In this document: positions 1-9,900 of the stretch, piece by piece
How positions within the stretch are numbered: the stretch's first letter is position 1
Layout of the letters: every line of letters begins with the position of its first letter
Source of the DNA: Bifidobacterium vansinderenii
Lineage (GTDB): Bacteria; Actinomycetota; Actinomycetes; Actinomycetales; Bifidobacteriaceae
DNA length: 64,000 bases
Assembly (NCBI RefSeq): GCF_002234915.1
Contig: NZ_NEWD01000020.1
Span: 1 to 64,000, forward strand
Direction: 5' to 3'
The notes under the pieces: generated by a model
What the model was told of the DNA's origin: nothing
Seen by the model: only the letters and a program-made list of their open reading frames with translations
Databases searched by the model: none
Program-made: the position numbers and the translations under genes

Positions 1-1
1 G

Positions 2-37
2 TCGGAGATGTACCACCGTCTCAACAACCGCCACTAA
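2..37 (+). CDS. possible 3' end of a gene lying left of the window
   Basis: Frame 2 is open from the left edge to a TAA at 35-37 and would encode a short basic tail ending YHRLNNRH. The stop lies at the base of the long hairpin at 36-146, which is where a gene end would be expected. Too little is visible to name a product, and chance openness over 11 codons cannot be excluded. Confidence 0.2.
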   Translation, partial: SEMYHRLNNRH

Positions 38-146
38 AAATATTGCGGTGATGGAGCGTCATCGGCACAGTGGAAGACTCGACGTACCATTTGTACGCCT
101 TCGCCTTCCACTGCACCGATGCCGCACGCATCACCACAATATTTTT
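36..146 (+). other. long three-helix imperfect hairpin
   Basis: An A-rich 5' arm (36-53) pairs with a T-rich 3' arm (129-146) with one mismatch. Inside it, 60-76 pairs with 105-121 around a 2x2 internal loop, and CGTAC (83-87) pairs with GTACG (93-97). The 3' arm ends in TTTTT, so it could act as an unusually long terminator for the gene to the left. It could also be the first domain of a structured RNA or a miniature inverted-repeat element. Confidence 0.7.
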
Positions 147-393
147 GGGTAACAACTGAATAACGAGTTATTCGGTTGTATTGCCTGATCGGAGATGGAT
201 CGGTTTCTTCGATCGGGCAAAAACCGGATGTCGAAGTCAGTGCTTCGGTGTTCGGATGAATCTGAGACGGTTGCCATTCGGCTGATGACGGATGACGACC
301 GGCAAAGATCTCCTTTGTGGGTGTGCGATGACATTTTGTCGCCGCACACCAAGCAGTAGTTATTCTCTTTCTTTTCTTCTCTCCTTCCTTCCC

Positions 394-432
394 AAAAGGG
401 CCGCTTCCAATCACGGAAGCGGCCCTTTTTTC
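394..432 (+). terminator. intrinsic terminator
   Basis: A perfect 15-bp stem (394-408 with 415-429), a six-base AATCAC loop, GGGCCGCTTCC in the stem and a run of T up to 432. It closes whatever is transcribed rightward through 1-393. Confidence 0.9.
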
Positions 433-731
433 TTTCCGTATGCGTTCCGTCCTCGATCGAACATCGGCCGGGCCCAAGCGAATCGACTGTCAGGCAAACA
501 GTTCGTGATAGTTCGGTGAAACAGGGTGTGATACGGGATTCGTCGAATACATGCGATCCCAATACATCGTCAATATTCAGTGGGTATTTCACCGCGATAG
601 GGGGAGTGTTGCGGGGGCTACAGACCTGCTACACGGTTGGTTAGCGTGATGCATTGAACTATCTCCATAAGACCATCGATATTCCAATGAACTTTCTGGA
701 GATGCAATCGGAGAATCTAGGGAGCATACAC
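433..731 (+). other. intergenic leader of the pilin-like gene
   Basis: About 300 bases without a credible gene. A possible promoter is TTGAAC (654-659), an 18-base spacer and GATATT (678-683), which would place the transcript start near 690 and give a leader of about 40 bases before the ATG at 732. If so, a TTG start at 654 is upstream of the transcript. Nothing else is recognised. Confidence 0.4.
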
Positions 732-3347
732 ATGACAGTCCTGAACAAGGCCGGACTGCGTAAGGTCGTCAAGACGGCCGTCGCCGCGGTCGTCTCGGTC
801 GCCACGTTCGGCACGCTGGCCGTGGCCGGCGCCGGAACCGCCGTGGCCGACGACAGTCTCACCCTGCCGCAGCCCGCAAGCTCGAAAACCGTCACCCACA
901 ACAACGACGGCACCTACACGATGACGCTGAGCGTCACCGGCAAGACAGCGCAGAACAGCACCGTAAAGACCGCGCCGACCGACATCGTGCTCGTCGTCGA
1001 CAAGTCCAACAGCATGAGGGGCGACCGCTTCACCACCGCCAAGAACGCCGCTACCGGCCTGGCGGACAAGCTGCTCACCGCCGACAACGCCAAGTCCGGC
1101 GTGGTGCGCATGTCCGTCGTCACGTTCGACACCAAGGCGCAGAACGCGACGAACTGGACCACCAGCGCCAATGATGTGAACGCCGCCATCGGCGACCAGC
1201 CATACTATGCCGACCGCTACAGGGGTGGCACCAACTGGGATGACGCCCTCGAGAAGGCCAACGCCGCGACCGCCCGCACCAACGCCACCAAGTACATCGT
1301 GTTCCTGTCCGACGGCCTGCCCACCTACCGCAACGACGCCCGTTACGGCATCGCCGGTAACGGTCAGGATGACGAAGACGGCCGCAACTACGCCGCCGCC
1401 CTCGCCGAGGCCAACAAGCGCGGTAACGCCGTGCTGTACTCCGTGAGCGCCGCCAGCGAAGCCAACGACAACATGCGCAGGCTCGCCAACGAGACCAAGC
1501 CGGCCGGCACCTTCTTCGACGGCAGCAACTCCGCCAAGCTCAACGACGCGTTCAACAGCATCTACGACAAGATCACCTCCACCGCCGCCTACAGCAACGT
1601 CGTGGTCAGCGACAAGCTGTCTGACTACGTGACCTTCGCCGAAACCAACGCCGACGGCACGCCCGCCTTCACCGCCACCAAGGGCGGCAAGGCATGGGCC
1701 AACGCGCCCAAGCCCACGGTCGACGGCAAGACCATCACCTGGAACCTCGGCTCCACCGAACTCGAGGCCGTCGAATACCAGCTGTCCGTGAAGCTCAAGC
1801 CCACGCAGGACGCCTACGACCAGGCCGTGAAGAACGGCAAGGAATCCACCCTGCCGTCCAACGACGACGCCACCGTGAACTACAACGTCGTCACCAAGGT
1901 CAACGGCCAGCCTGGCAAGCCGCAGCCCGGCACCCCGGTCAAGCTGCCCGCAGGCACCATCACCGTGCCCGTGTCCAAGGTGACCATCAACAAGGTCTGG
2001 GCCGGCAAGGAGCCCAGCACCAACAGCCTCGACGTGACGCTGCTCAAGGACGGCAAGGACTACCAGACCGTCACCCTCACCAAGGCCGACAACTGGACCA
2101 AGACCGTGATTGTGCCCGCCGGCACCGACTCCCACACGTGGACCGTGGCCGAGCCGAACGTCGCCGAAGGCTACACCGCCGTCATCAGCGGCGACAACGG
2201 CAAGAAGTTCGCCGCCGGTACCGCCGACAGCGCCACCATCACCGTGACCAACACCTACGAGGCCAAGCCCGCCACCCTGAACGGCAAGGACAACCTCAAG
2301 GGCACCAAGGAATTCACCGGCCGCGCCGACAACGCCTGGCTTGAAGGCGACAAGTTCGACTTCGCGCTCGCCGGCGCCGACGACGCCACCAAGGCCGCCG
2401 TCAAGTCCGGAGACGTGAAGCTCGGCAACGACACCGCCAGCGTGACCGGCAAGAACGGCGAATTCAGCTTCGGCGACGTCACCTTCGCCAAGGCCGGCGA
2501 CTACGCCTTCGCGATCACCGAAACCAAGGGCAACATCGCCGGCGTGACCTACGACGGCCACGCCTACACCGTGAAGGTCAAGGTGACCGACAACGGCAAG
2601 GGACAGCTCGAAGCCAAGGTCGACTCCACCAGCGGCAGCAGCACGTTCAAGAACACGTACGCCGCCAAGGCCGTGACCTCCGGCGAACTGACCGCCAAGA
2701 AGACGCTCAAGGGCGGCGACCTCGCCGACCAGCAGTTCACCTTCACCGCCGCTCCGGAAACCGCCAAGGAATCCGAGGCCAAGGATTCCGACGCCAAGAC
2801 CGCTCCGGCGTTCACCAGCGCCACCGCCAAGAACGACGCCAAGGGCGTGGTGAACTTCGGCACCGTCACCTTCGACAAGGCCGGCACCTACGCCTACACG
2901 GTGAGCGAGAAGAACGACGCCCAGAAGAACATCAAGTACGACGACTCCACCTACACCGTGACCTACACGGTGACGGACGACACCAAGGGCTCACTGAAGA
3001 TCGAGAAGACCACGATCGTCAAGAAGACCGCGGACAACACCGCCGAGGCCAAGGAGATCGCCTTCGCCAACCAGCAGGGCATCCCCGCCACGCCGCTCAC
3101 CCCGGCCACCCCGGTGAAGCCCGACGACGGCAACAAGCCGGAGACCAAGCCCTCCACCCCGTCCACCACGGAGCAGAAGACCCAGGCCCCGGCCAAGCAG
3201 CAGGCGCAGCAGGCCAAGAAGGCCCAGCCCAAGCAGCTGAGCCGCACCGGTGCCGCGGTCACCGGCGTGGCGATCGCCGGTCTGATCGTCGCCGTGATCG
3301 GCGGAGCGATGCTCATCGCACGCCGCCGCGAGATCAATTCGCTCTGA
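732..3347 (+). CDS. sortase-anchored pilin-like surface protein with VWA domain
   Basis: This 871-residue cell-wall protein probably acts as a fimbrial or adhesive subunit. The ATG at 732 is preceded by AGGGAG and opens a signal peptide ending near VAGAGTAVADD. A von Willebrand A domain follows, with the MIDAS pattern DKSNS and the strand motif FLSDGLPT. Next come a Cna-B-like segment, then two Spy0128/FctA-type pilin isopeptide domains (tails YDGHAYTVKVKV and YDDSTYTVTYTV), a Pro/Thr stalk, and the C-terminal sorting signal LSRTG, hydrophobic helix and Arg tail. LSRTG is an LPXTG variant. No sortase gene is adjacent in the window, so anchoring must rely on one elsewhere. The pilin family is clear; the ligand is unknown. 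Confidence 0.88.
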   Translation: MTVLNKAGLRKVVKTAVAAVVSVATFGTLAVAGAGTAVADDSLTLPQPASSKTVTHNNDGTYTMTLSVTGKTAQNSTVKTAPTDIVLVVDKSNSMRGDRFTTAKNAATGLADKLLTADNAKSGVVRMSVVTFDTKAQNATNWTTSANDVNAAIGDQPYYADRYRGGTNWDDALEKANAATARTNATKYIVFLSDGLPTYRNDARYGIAGNGQDDEDGRNYAAALAEANKRGNAVLYSVSAASEANDNMRRLANETKPAGTFFDGSNSAKLNDAFNSIYDKITSTAAYSNVVVSDKLSDYVTFAETNADGTPAFTATKGGKAWANAPKPTVDGKTITWNLGSTELEAVEYQLSVKLKPTQDAYDQAVKNGKESTLPSNDDATVNYNVVTKVNGQPGKPQPGTPVKLPAGTITVPVSKVTINKVWAGKEPSTNSLDVTLLKDGKDYQTVTLTKADNWTKTVIVPAGTDSHTWTVAEPNVAEGYTAVISGDNGKKFAAGTADSATITVTNTYEAKPATLNGKDNLKGTKEFTGRADNAWLEGDKFDFALAGADDATKAAVKSGDVKLGNDTASVTGKNGEFSFGDVTFAKAGDYAFAITETKGNIAGVTYDGHAYTVKVKVTDNGKGQLEAKVDSTSGSSTFKNTYAAKAVTSGELTAKKTLKGGDLADQQFTFTAAPETAKESEAKDSDAKTAPAFTSATAKNDAKGVVNFGTVTFDKAGTYAYTVSEKNDAQKNIKYDDSTYTVTYTVTDDTKGSLKIEKTTIVKKTADNTAEAKEIAFANQQGIPATPLTPATPVKPDDGNKPETKPSTPSTTEQKTQAPAKQQAQQAKKAQPKQLSRTGAAVTGVAIAGLIVAVIGGAMLIARRREINSL

Positions 3348-3379
3348 TCCCTGATCTCTGACCGCTGATCACTGAGGAC

Positions 3380-3411
3380 AAAAGGCTTCCCCATACGGGG
3401 AAGCCTTTTTT
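3380..3411 (+). terminator. intrinsic terminator after pilin-like gene
   Basis: AAAAGGCTTCCCC pairs perfectly with GGGGAAGCCTTTT around an ATAC loop and is followed by T's. It ends the monocistronic pilin transcript. Confidence 0.9.
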
Positions 3412-3745
3412 GTACGCCTACACGTCCAATCCTGTTCGCATCATGTTCGCTGTATCCCCCTATATGAACACTTCATTAATTTCTGTCCCCCTTATGGTCA
3501 TGTAGTAATTCTGGGAATTACATGAATAGGGGGTGAAAGTCGTTATCAAAACGTTTGATGCGGGGTAACGCTGTTTCAACGGGGGAATTCTACGGATTTC
3601 GGTACGAGGAAAGTGGGGGATGACACCGGTTCGCTGAGAGAATACTCTTCCACACAGGAATACGAGGCATATGTGATGTGGTGGGCATCAGACGGGTGCA
3701 TGGAGCATATGTGCGTTCCAGTAACCGAGGGGAGTCTCAACAGGA
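3412..3745 (+). other. intergenic leader of the acyl/NRPS-like operon with a hairpin
   Basis: No gene is credible here. The notable structure is a long hairpin at 3487-3533: CCCCCT(T)AT pairs with ATAGGGGG, and TCATGTA(GT)AATTC pairs with GAATTACATGA. It sits about 210 bases ahead of the first operon ATG and may be an operator or a leader-RNA structure. The sequence is AT-richer than its surroundings, which fits a promoter region. Confidence 0.45.
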
Positions 3746-5590
3746 ATGAAGCGGTACTACAGAATTCCCAATCTTTCGAAGATCGAGAATCTTCGAGATG
3801 CCATCAACTATGCCAAGCGTAAATACGCCAGCAAGATCGCCTACCGTCAGATCGAAACGCCGATCTACGAAAGCGCCATCACCTTCCGTGGCTTCGCCGA
3901 CAACATCAACGCGCTCGGAACCGCACTCATGAAGCTGCCCGAACCGTTCGGCGCGGATCCGAAGCCGAAAGACGGTCGTCCTGCCGATACCGATGACGCC
4001 GAACAGGCCGCTCCCACACTGTCCGGTGCACATATCGCACTGATCGGCGGCACGTCCATCGAATGGCTCACCGCCTTCTTCGCCACCGTCAATGGCGTGG
4101 GTTGCGCCGTGCCGATCGACCGGCTGCTCGACCCGGACACCATGGTCGGACAGTTGGACTTCGCCGACGTGGACGCCATCTTCTGCGAGGGATCGTTCCT
4201 CGCCAAGCTCCAGCCGCTGCTCTCCCGTCTGCCGAAGGTGCGTGCCGTTGTCGTGATGCGCGGCACCGGTACAGCCGTCGACCTGCTCAAGCGACTGGCC
4301 GCGGAGGATCACGATCGCGACTACTACGCCTACACCAGGCTCATCGCCCACGGCCGCTCCCTGATGCGCGCGCACGACACCGTGTTCACCAACGCTCCCA
4401 TCGACGCCGACGCCATGAGTCTGCTGGTCTTCACGTCCGGCACCACGGGCGCCAACAAAGGCGTGATGCTCTGCCATCGCAACATCGTCACCGTCATGAA
4501 GGGCGCACGCCAGCTCACCACCTTCCGCCGGACCAATCTTTCCGTGCTGCCCATCAACCACACCTACGAGCTCGTATGCAACATCATCTGCTCGATCTGG
4601 GAGGGCACCACCGTGGCCATCAACGACGACCTGCGTCATGTGGCCCGCAATCTGGAGCACTTCGGCCCGGAGATGTCGAGCATGGTGCCCATGATGCTCG
4701 ACCTGCTCGTGCGCAAGATCACCATCGAATCCAAGCGCAACGGTCTGTGGGACCACCTGCAGTACGGCATCAGGGTGAGCAACGCGCTGCGTCTGATCGG
4801 CATCGATCGCCGGCGCAAGTTCTTCAAGCCGGTGCTCAAGGCGCTGGGCGGCAACCTGTCCATGGTCGTGTCCGGTGGCGCGCCGCTGGCTCACGAGACC
4901 GAATCATTCCTTGACGCCATCGGCATCGACGTAAAGAACGGCTACGGCATCACCGAATGCGCGCCGCTCGTGGCATCGTGCGGCGACTACTTCCGCAAGG
5001 CGGGATCGGTCGGCCATGTGATTCCGAACATCGAGGTGCGCATCGCGAACCCGGACGAGCACGGCAACGGCGAGATCCAGGTGAAGGGCGACAACGTGAT
5101 GCTCGGCTACTACAAGATGCCCGAGGACACGGCCGCCGTGTTCACCGACGACGGCTGGCTGCGCACCGGCGACCTCGGCCACGTGGACAGGGACGGCTAT
5201 ATCTTCCTCACCGGCCGTCTCAAGAACCTCATCATCCTTGCCAACGGCAAGAACGTGAGCCCCGAGGACATCGAGGACCACATCATGCACGATCTCGACT
5301 ATGTGCGCGAATGCGTGGTGTACTCCGACGAGGCCGGCACCGGCATCTACGCCGTATGCTTCCTCGACGACGACGCGTGCGAAAAGCTCGGTCTGCACGA
5401 CGAGAAGTCGCGGCACGACCATCTCATGAACGACATCCGCACGTTCAACAAGTCGATCCCCTCATACAAGCGCATCGCCGACGTAAGCATTGCCGACCAC
5501 GAGTTCGAGAAGACCACCACGCAGAAGATCCGCCGGTTCAAGGTGATCGAAAGCATGCGCAGGAAGCGCCGCGGCCGCAACGACAGCTGA
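3746..5590 (+). CDS. AMP-forming acyl/aminoacyl ligase (adenylation enzyme)
   Basis: A 614-residue ANL-superfamily enzyme that adenylates a carboxylic acid and probably loads it on the carrier protein encoded next. The phosphate-binding loop FTSGTTGANKG lies at about 229-239, followed by GYGITEC, GWLRTGDLG and the C-terminal catalytic lysine region KTTTQKI near residue 594. Residues 68-95 are an Ala/Asp/Pro-rich insert. The C-terminal half resembles acyl-CoA or acyl-ACP ligases more than NRPS A-domains, but the substrate cannot be read with confidence. It begins an operon of seven genes spaced by 0-90 bases, and AGGGGAG lies upstream of the ATG. Confidence 0.8.
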   Translation: MKRYYRIPNLSKIENLRDAINYAKRKYASKIAYRQIETPIYESAITFRGFADNINALGTALMKLPEPFGADPKPKDGRPADTDDAEQAAPTLSGAHIALIGGTSIEWLTAFFATVNGVGCAVPIDRLLDPDTMVGQLDFADVDAIFCEGSFLAKLQPLLSRLPKVRAVVVMRGTGTAVDLLKRLAAEDHDRDYYAYTRLIAHGRSLMRAHDTVFTNAPIDADAMSLLVFTSGTTGANKGVMLCHRNIVTVMKGARQLTTFRRTNLSVLPINHTYELVCNIICSIWEGTTVAINDDLRHVARNLEHFGPEMSSMVPMMLDLLVRKITIESKRNGLWDHLQYGIRVSNALRLIGIDRRRKFFKPVLKALGGNLSMVVSGGAPLAHETESFLDAIGIDVKNGYGITECAPLVASCGDYFRKAGSVGHVIPNIEVRIANPDEHGNGEIQVKGDNVMLGYYKMPEDTAAVFTDDGWLRTGDLGHVDRDGYIFLTGRLKNLIILANGKNVSPEDIEDHIMHDLDYVRECVVYSDEAGTGIYAVCFLDDDACEKLGLHDEKSRHDHLMNDIRTFNKSIPSYKRIADVSIADHEFEKTTTQKIRRFKVIESMRRKRRGRNDS

Positions 5591-5606
5591 GACGACGAGA
5601 CGAACG

Positions 5607-5636
5607 GAACACGGAAGAACACAGAAGAACACAGAA
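5607..5636 (+). repeat. three tandem 10-bp repeats between ligase and carrier genes
   Basis: GAACACGGAA, GAACACAGAA and GAACACAGAA follow directly on each other in the 61-base gap before the carrier-protein ribosome site. Small polymorphic repeats here could tune translation of the carrier protein; no function is shown. Confidence 0.7.
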
Positions 5637-5651
5637 AGAAGGATTCAGACG

Positions 5652-5876
5652 ATGTTTGAGAAAGTACGCACGATGCTGTTGGAATACGTGGACGTCGATC
5701 CCCGGACGATCACGCCGGAGACCGAGTTCCTCAAGGATCTCAAGGTCACTTCGTACGACATCCTGACGATGGTCGGCGAACTGGAGGACGAGTTCGGCAT
5801 CAGCATCGGCGATGACGAGCTCAAGGACATGATCACCGTGGGTGATCTGGCGAAGTACCTGTCGGACAACGTGTGA
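5652..5876 (+). CDS. acyl/peptidyl carrier protein
   Basis: A 74-residue acidic carrier protein. Its length, the four-helix pattern and the segment VTSYDILTMVGELEDEFGI match the family. The phosphopantetheine serine is Ser34, but the usual Asp-Ser-Leu triplet reads Thr-Ser-Tyr. AAGAAGGATT precedes the ATG. It is flanked by an adenylating ligase and, further down the operon, by its likely activating transferase (11844-12455) and a condensation-domain protein. A dedicated carrier separate from fatty-acid ACP is therefore likely. Confidence 0.88.
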   Translation: MFEKVRTMLLEYVDVDPRTITPETEFLKDLKVTSYDILTMVGELEDEFGISIGDDELKDMITVGDLAKYLSDNV

Positions 5877-5966
5877 GCCGACGGCGAGAGAACGAATGAG
5901 ATGATTCCGCGCGGGCATGAGGCTCGCCTGCGGAACCGTGAAATGCGGAGGGCATGAAGGATAACC

Positions 5967-6965
5967 ATGGATACACCGATCGAGGATGTGAATGATCTGG
6001 GAGTGTTCGCCCAGAACGGTGCGAACGCTCCGGCCGGGGAGGCCGGCAAGGGTGGCAGACACCGCCGTCGCACGGCGTCGTCGTCCCGTCCGCACGTGAC
6101 GGTCAGCGACGCGCCGACTGCGATTCCTGTTGTGCCCAAGACCCCGACCGTGCCCGCCGTCGATCCGATCGCCACGACGCGGACGGTCACGGAGCCGATC
6201 GCACGTCCGGAGAACGTCACCGATCCCATTCCCGCAACGACCCCCAATACCGACGGCGACGATCATGCGTTCATCGAGTTCGACCATGTATCGAAGACCT
6301 ACACGATGGGCGAAACCCACATCCAGGCGCTCGATGACGTGAACTTCCGCATCGACAACGGCGAATTCGTGATCGTGGTCGGCGCGTCCGGCGCCGGCAA
6401 GAGCACCATCCTCAACATCCTCGGCGGCATGGATACGCTCACGTCCGGCAAGGTGTTCGTCGACGGCAACGAGGTGAGCACGTACAACGACAAGCAGCTC
6501 GTGCTCTACCGCCGCTACGACGTCGGACTCGTGTTCCAGTTCTACAACCTGGTGCAGAACCTCACCGCGCGAGAGAATGTGGAGCTCGCCACGCAGGTGA
6601 GCCGCGACCCGCTCGACGTGGACGAGGTGATCGACGCCGTGGGACTCAACGACCGCAAGGACAACTTCCCCTCGCAGCTTTCCGGCGGCGAGCAGCAGCG
6701 TGTGGCCATCGCACGAGCCCTGGCCAAGAACCCCAAGCTGCTGCTGTGCGACGAGCCCACGGGTGCGCTCGACTACAACACCGGCAAGCAGATCCTCAAG
6801 CTGCTGCAGGACTATGCGCGCCGCAGCAAGATGACCGTGATCATCATCACGCACAACTATGCGCTCACCAGCATCGGCGACAAGGTGGTGCACGTCAAGA
6901 ACGGCCACATCGAGTCGATCGAGCTCAACGCCCATCCGATGAACATCGCGGACGTGGAGTGGTAG
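5967..6965 (+). CDS. MacB/LolD-type ABC transporter ATPase
   Basis: A 332-residue ATPase that powers the FtsX-like permease encoded eight bases downstream. Walker [10 protein letters not shown] is at 139-147, the signature LSGGE at 238-242, Walker [10 protein letters not shown] at 258-266 and the switch histidine in IIITHNYAL. The first 100 residues are an unusual Pro/Thr/Val-rich cytoplasmic extension not found in ordinary LolD/MacB ATPases; it may dock a partner such as the carrier protein. Given its place in the operon, it probably exports or extracts the product of the ligase-carrier-condensation proteins. Confidence 0.9.
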   Translation: MDTPIEDVNDLGVFAQNGANAPAGEAGKGGRHRRRTASSSRPHVTVSDAPTAIPVVPKTPTVPAVDPIATTRTVTEPIARPENVTDPIPATTPNTDGDDHAFIEFDHVSKTYTMGETHIQALDDVNFRIDNGEFVIVVGASGAGKSTILNILGGMDTLTSGKVFVDGNEVSTYNDKQLVLYRRYDVGLVFQFYNLVQNLTARENVELATQVSRDPLDVDEVIDAVGLNDRKDNFPSQLSGGEQQRVAIARALAKNPKLLLCDEPTGALDYNTGKQILKLLQDYARRSKMTVIIITHNYALTSIGDKVVHVKNGHIESIELNAHPMNIADVEW

Positions 6966-6972
6966 GCCCGAC

Positions 6973-9900
6973 ATGACCAAAGCGCTGCTGCTCGATTTCT
7001 GGCGGGAGATCCGCCATTCGGCGAACAGGTTCTTCTCGATCCTGCTGATCGTCGCCATCGGCGTGGGCTTCTTCGCGGGCCTCAAGTCCGCCGCGCCCGA
7101 CATGAAGCACACGATGGACGGCTACTTCGACCAGTCCAACATCGAGGACATCAACGTGATGTCCACGCTGGGACTGACCGACAAGGACATCAACGCCATC
7201 CGCAAGACCGAAGGCGTTCAGGCTGTCCAGCCCGGCCACTTCACCGACGCGCTCACCAAGGAGAACGGAAGCCAGCTCGTCTTCCGCATCCATGGTCTGC
7301 CCACCGGAACCAGCACCATCAACAAGGTGACCCTGGTCAGCGGACGCATGCCCACCAAGGCCAACGAGATCGTGATCGAGGACAGCGCCAACTACGGCCG
7401 GAGCCTCAAGGTGGGCGACAAGCTCACGTTCACGTCCGGCACATCCAAGAAGCTCACCGACGGCACGCTGTCCACCGACACGTTCACCATCGTGGGCCGT
7501 GCCATCACGCCGTACTATCTGACGGTCGAAAAGGGCACGTCGCAGATCGCGGGCAAGTCGATCAACCTGTTCGCCTACATACCCGACGACACGTTCACGG
7601 TGAAAGACGACAACGGCAACCCGATCTACACTCAGGCGTCCGTGACCGTCAAGGGCGCCCGGGAACTCAACGCCTTCGACTCCAAATACGACAAGCTCGT
7701 GGGCAAGACCGAGGACTCGCTGAACAACATCGGCTCCGACCGTGCCCGCGAGCGCGGCAACGAGGTGCGCAACGCCGCCCAGCAGAAGCTGCAGGAGTCG
7801 CAGGACGAATACAACAAGAAGAAGGCCGAGTACGATCAGCAGATCGCCGACGCACAGAACAAGCTCGACGATGCGAACGCCCAGCTGGCGAGTGGCGACG
7901 CGAAGCTCGACGGTTCCAAGGAGAACTATCAGCTGAAGAAGGAGAACGCGCAGCTGCAGATCCAGAACGGCCAGCAGCAGCTCGACTCCGCCAAACAGCA
8001 GATCGAATCCGGTCAGGCGCAGGTGGATGCCGGCCAGCAGGCGTATGACAGCCTCAAGCAGCAGTACGACAGTCTGAACCAGCAGATGGGCCAGGCCACG
8101 GCCATGACCCAGTGGATGCAGCAGCAGATGGATTCCATGAGCGGCAATCTCAAGGATCTCAACGATCAGATGTCGAAGCTGCCGCCGGATCAGCAGCAGC
8201 AGATGAAGCCGATCATCGACTCGTATCAGAAGATGTATGATCAGCTCTCTCAGCAGAAGTCCGCGCTTGATCAGACCACCAAGGGCGTGCAGCAGCTGCA
8301 GGGCTCGGTGCAGGGCGCGTTCGACTCGGCGGCGGCCCAGCTGCAGGAGGGCAAGGATCAGCTCGCCCAGGCGCAGCAGGAGTACCAGCAGGGTCAGGCG
8401 AAGCTGGAGGCTGCCAAGAAGCAGCTCGCCCAGGCGGATGCGAACGCGAGCAAGCAGTTCGCTGATGCGAAGGCCAAGCTCGATCAGGGCAAGTCCGAAT
8501 ATCAGAAGAGCAAGGCCGACTTCGAGACGCAGAAGGATGACGGCGCGCAGCAGCTCGACGACGCGAAGGAGAAGCTGATCGCCGCCAAGTACCGCATCGA
8601 CACCCTCAACAATCCGAAGTGGTATGTGCTCGACCGCAATGCGAACGCCGGTTTCGTGAGCTACAAGAACACGGTGGATCGTGTGAACGCGATCTCGCAG
8701 ATCATCCCCGTGTTCTTCATTCTGGTGGCCGTGCTGGTGTGCATGACCACGATGGCCCGCATGGTCAGCGAGCAGCGCGGCGTGATCGGCACGTACAAGG
8801 CGCTCGGCTACGAGAACAACGCGATCGCCATGAAGTACGTGCTGTACGTGGTGGCGGCGAGCGCGGTCGGCGGCATCATCGGCGCGATCGTGGGCGCGTG
8901 GACGTTCCCCGAATCGGTGTACAAGGCGTGGGCGGCCATGTATCGCCAGCCGCCGCTGGTGCACGGGTTCCATCCGCTCATCATCCTCACGAGCCTGCTG
9001 ATCACGGTGGGCGCCATGGCGCTGGTGTCGTATCTCACCTGCCGCAAGGAGCTCAACAGCCAGGCGGCCACGCTGATGCGTCCGAAGGCGCCGAAGATCG
9101 GCAAGCGCATTCTGCTCGAACGCATTCCCGCCATCTGGAAGCTTCTCAACTTCTCGCAGAAGGTGACGGTGCGCAACCTGTTCCGTTACAAGCGTCGTCT
9201 GATCATGACGATCGTGGGCATCATGGGCTGTACGGGTCTGCTGGTCGCCGGCCTGGGCATGAACGATACGATCGGTTCGGTCGTGGCCAAGCAGTACGGC
9301 AAGGTGTTCGCCTATGACATGTCGGTGTCGATCGACCAGACGGCGACCGATGCGCAGGTGTCGGCCATCTACGATGCGCTCGACGGCAACGGCGCGGTCA
9401 AGTCGTACACCCGTGCCGGCGTGGGCAGCGTCAGCATCAGCAACGGCGGGGACGACGAGACCCTGGCGCTGTATGCGGTCAACAAGCCCGACTCGTTCGC
9501 CGACTACATCCGTCTTGACGATCCGTCGACCGGCAAGACGATCCATCTGACCGACGATGGCATCGTGCTGACGCAGAAGCTGGCCAAGAATCTCGGCGTG
9601 ACCACGGGCGACACCGTGGCCGTACGTGATCCCGGCGGCATGACCAAGCGCATTCCGGTCACCGGCGTCACCGAGAACTATGTGTTCCACTACGCGTACA
9701 TGAGTCAGAAGTCGTATGCCAAGTACTTCCTCGAACAGCTGCCGCCGAACACGCTGCTCATCAAGTTCAACGACAAGGCGACCGCACGGCAGGAGAGCAA
9801 CCTGACGAAGGCGTTGCAGAACAGCGCCGGCGTGACGTCGGTGACGTCGTACACGAAGGTGGCCGACGAGTTCCGCGATCAGATCAAGGCGATGAACAGC

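Larger units (their letters stand above)
36..432 (+). ncRNA. candidate structured non-coding RNA region
   Basis: No convincing gene lies here, yet hairpins follow each other on the plus strand: 36-146; 154-177 (10 bp with a CGAG loop); 181-220 (11 bp); 320-350 (8 bp GGTGTGCG/CGCACACC plus an inner GACA/TGTC helix). A tract of nearly pure pyrimidines (about 360-393) follows, then a textbook terminator at 394-432. I recognise no tmRNA, RNase P or riboswitch motifs. It could equally be several independent regulatory hairpins. Confidence 0.3.

Noticed and set aside
654-731. TTG start at 654 for the pilin-like gene
   Set aside because: ATG 732 has AGGGAG at good spacing and opens a normal signal peptide; 654 lies in a probable -35 element.
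3613-3822. 69-residue plus-strand frame before the ligase gene
   Set aside because: It overlaps the ligase start in another frame and has no similarity or composition supporting a gene.
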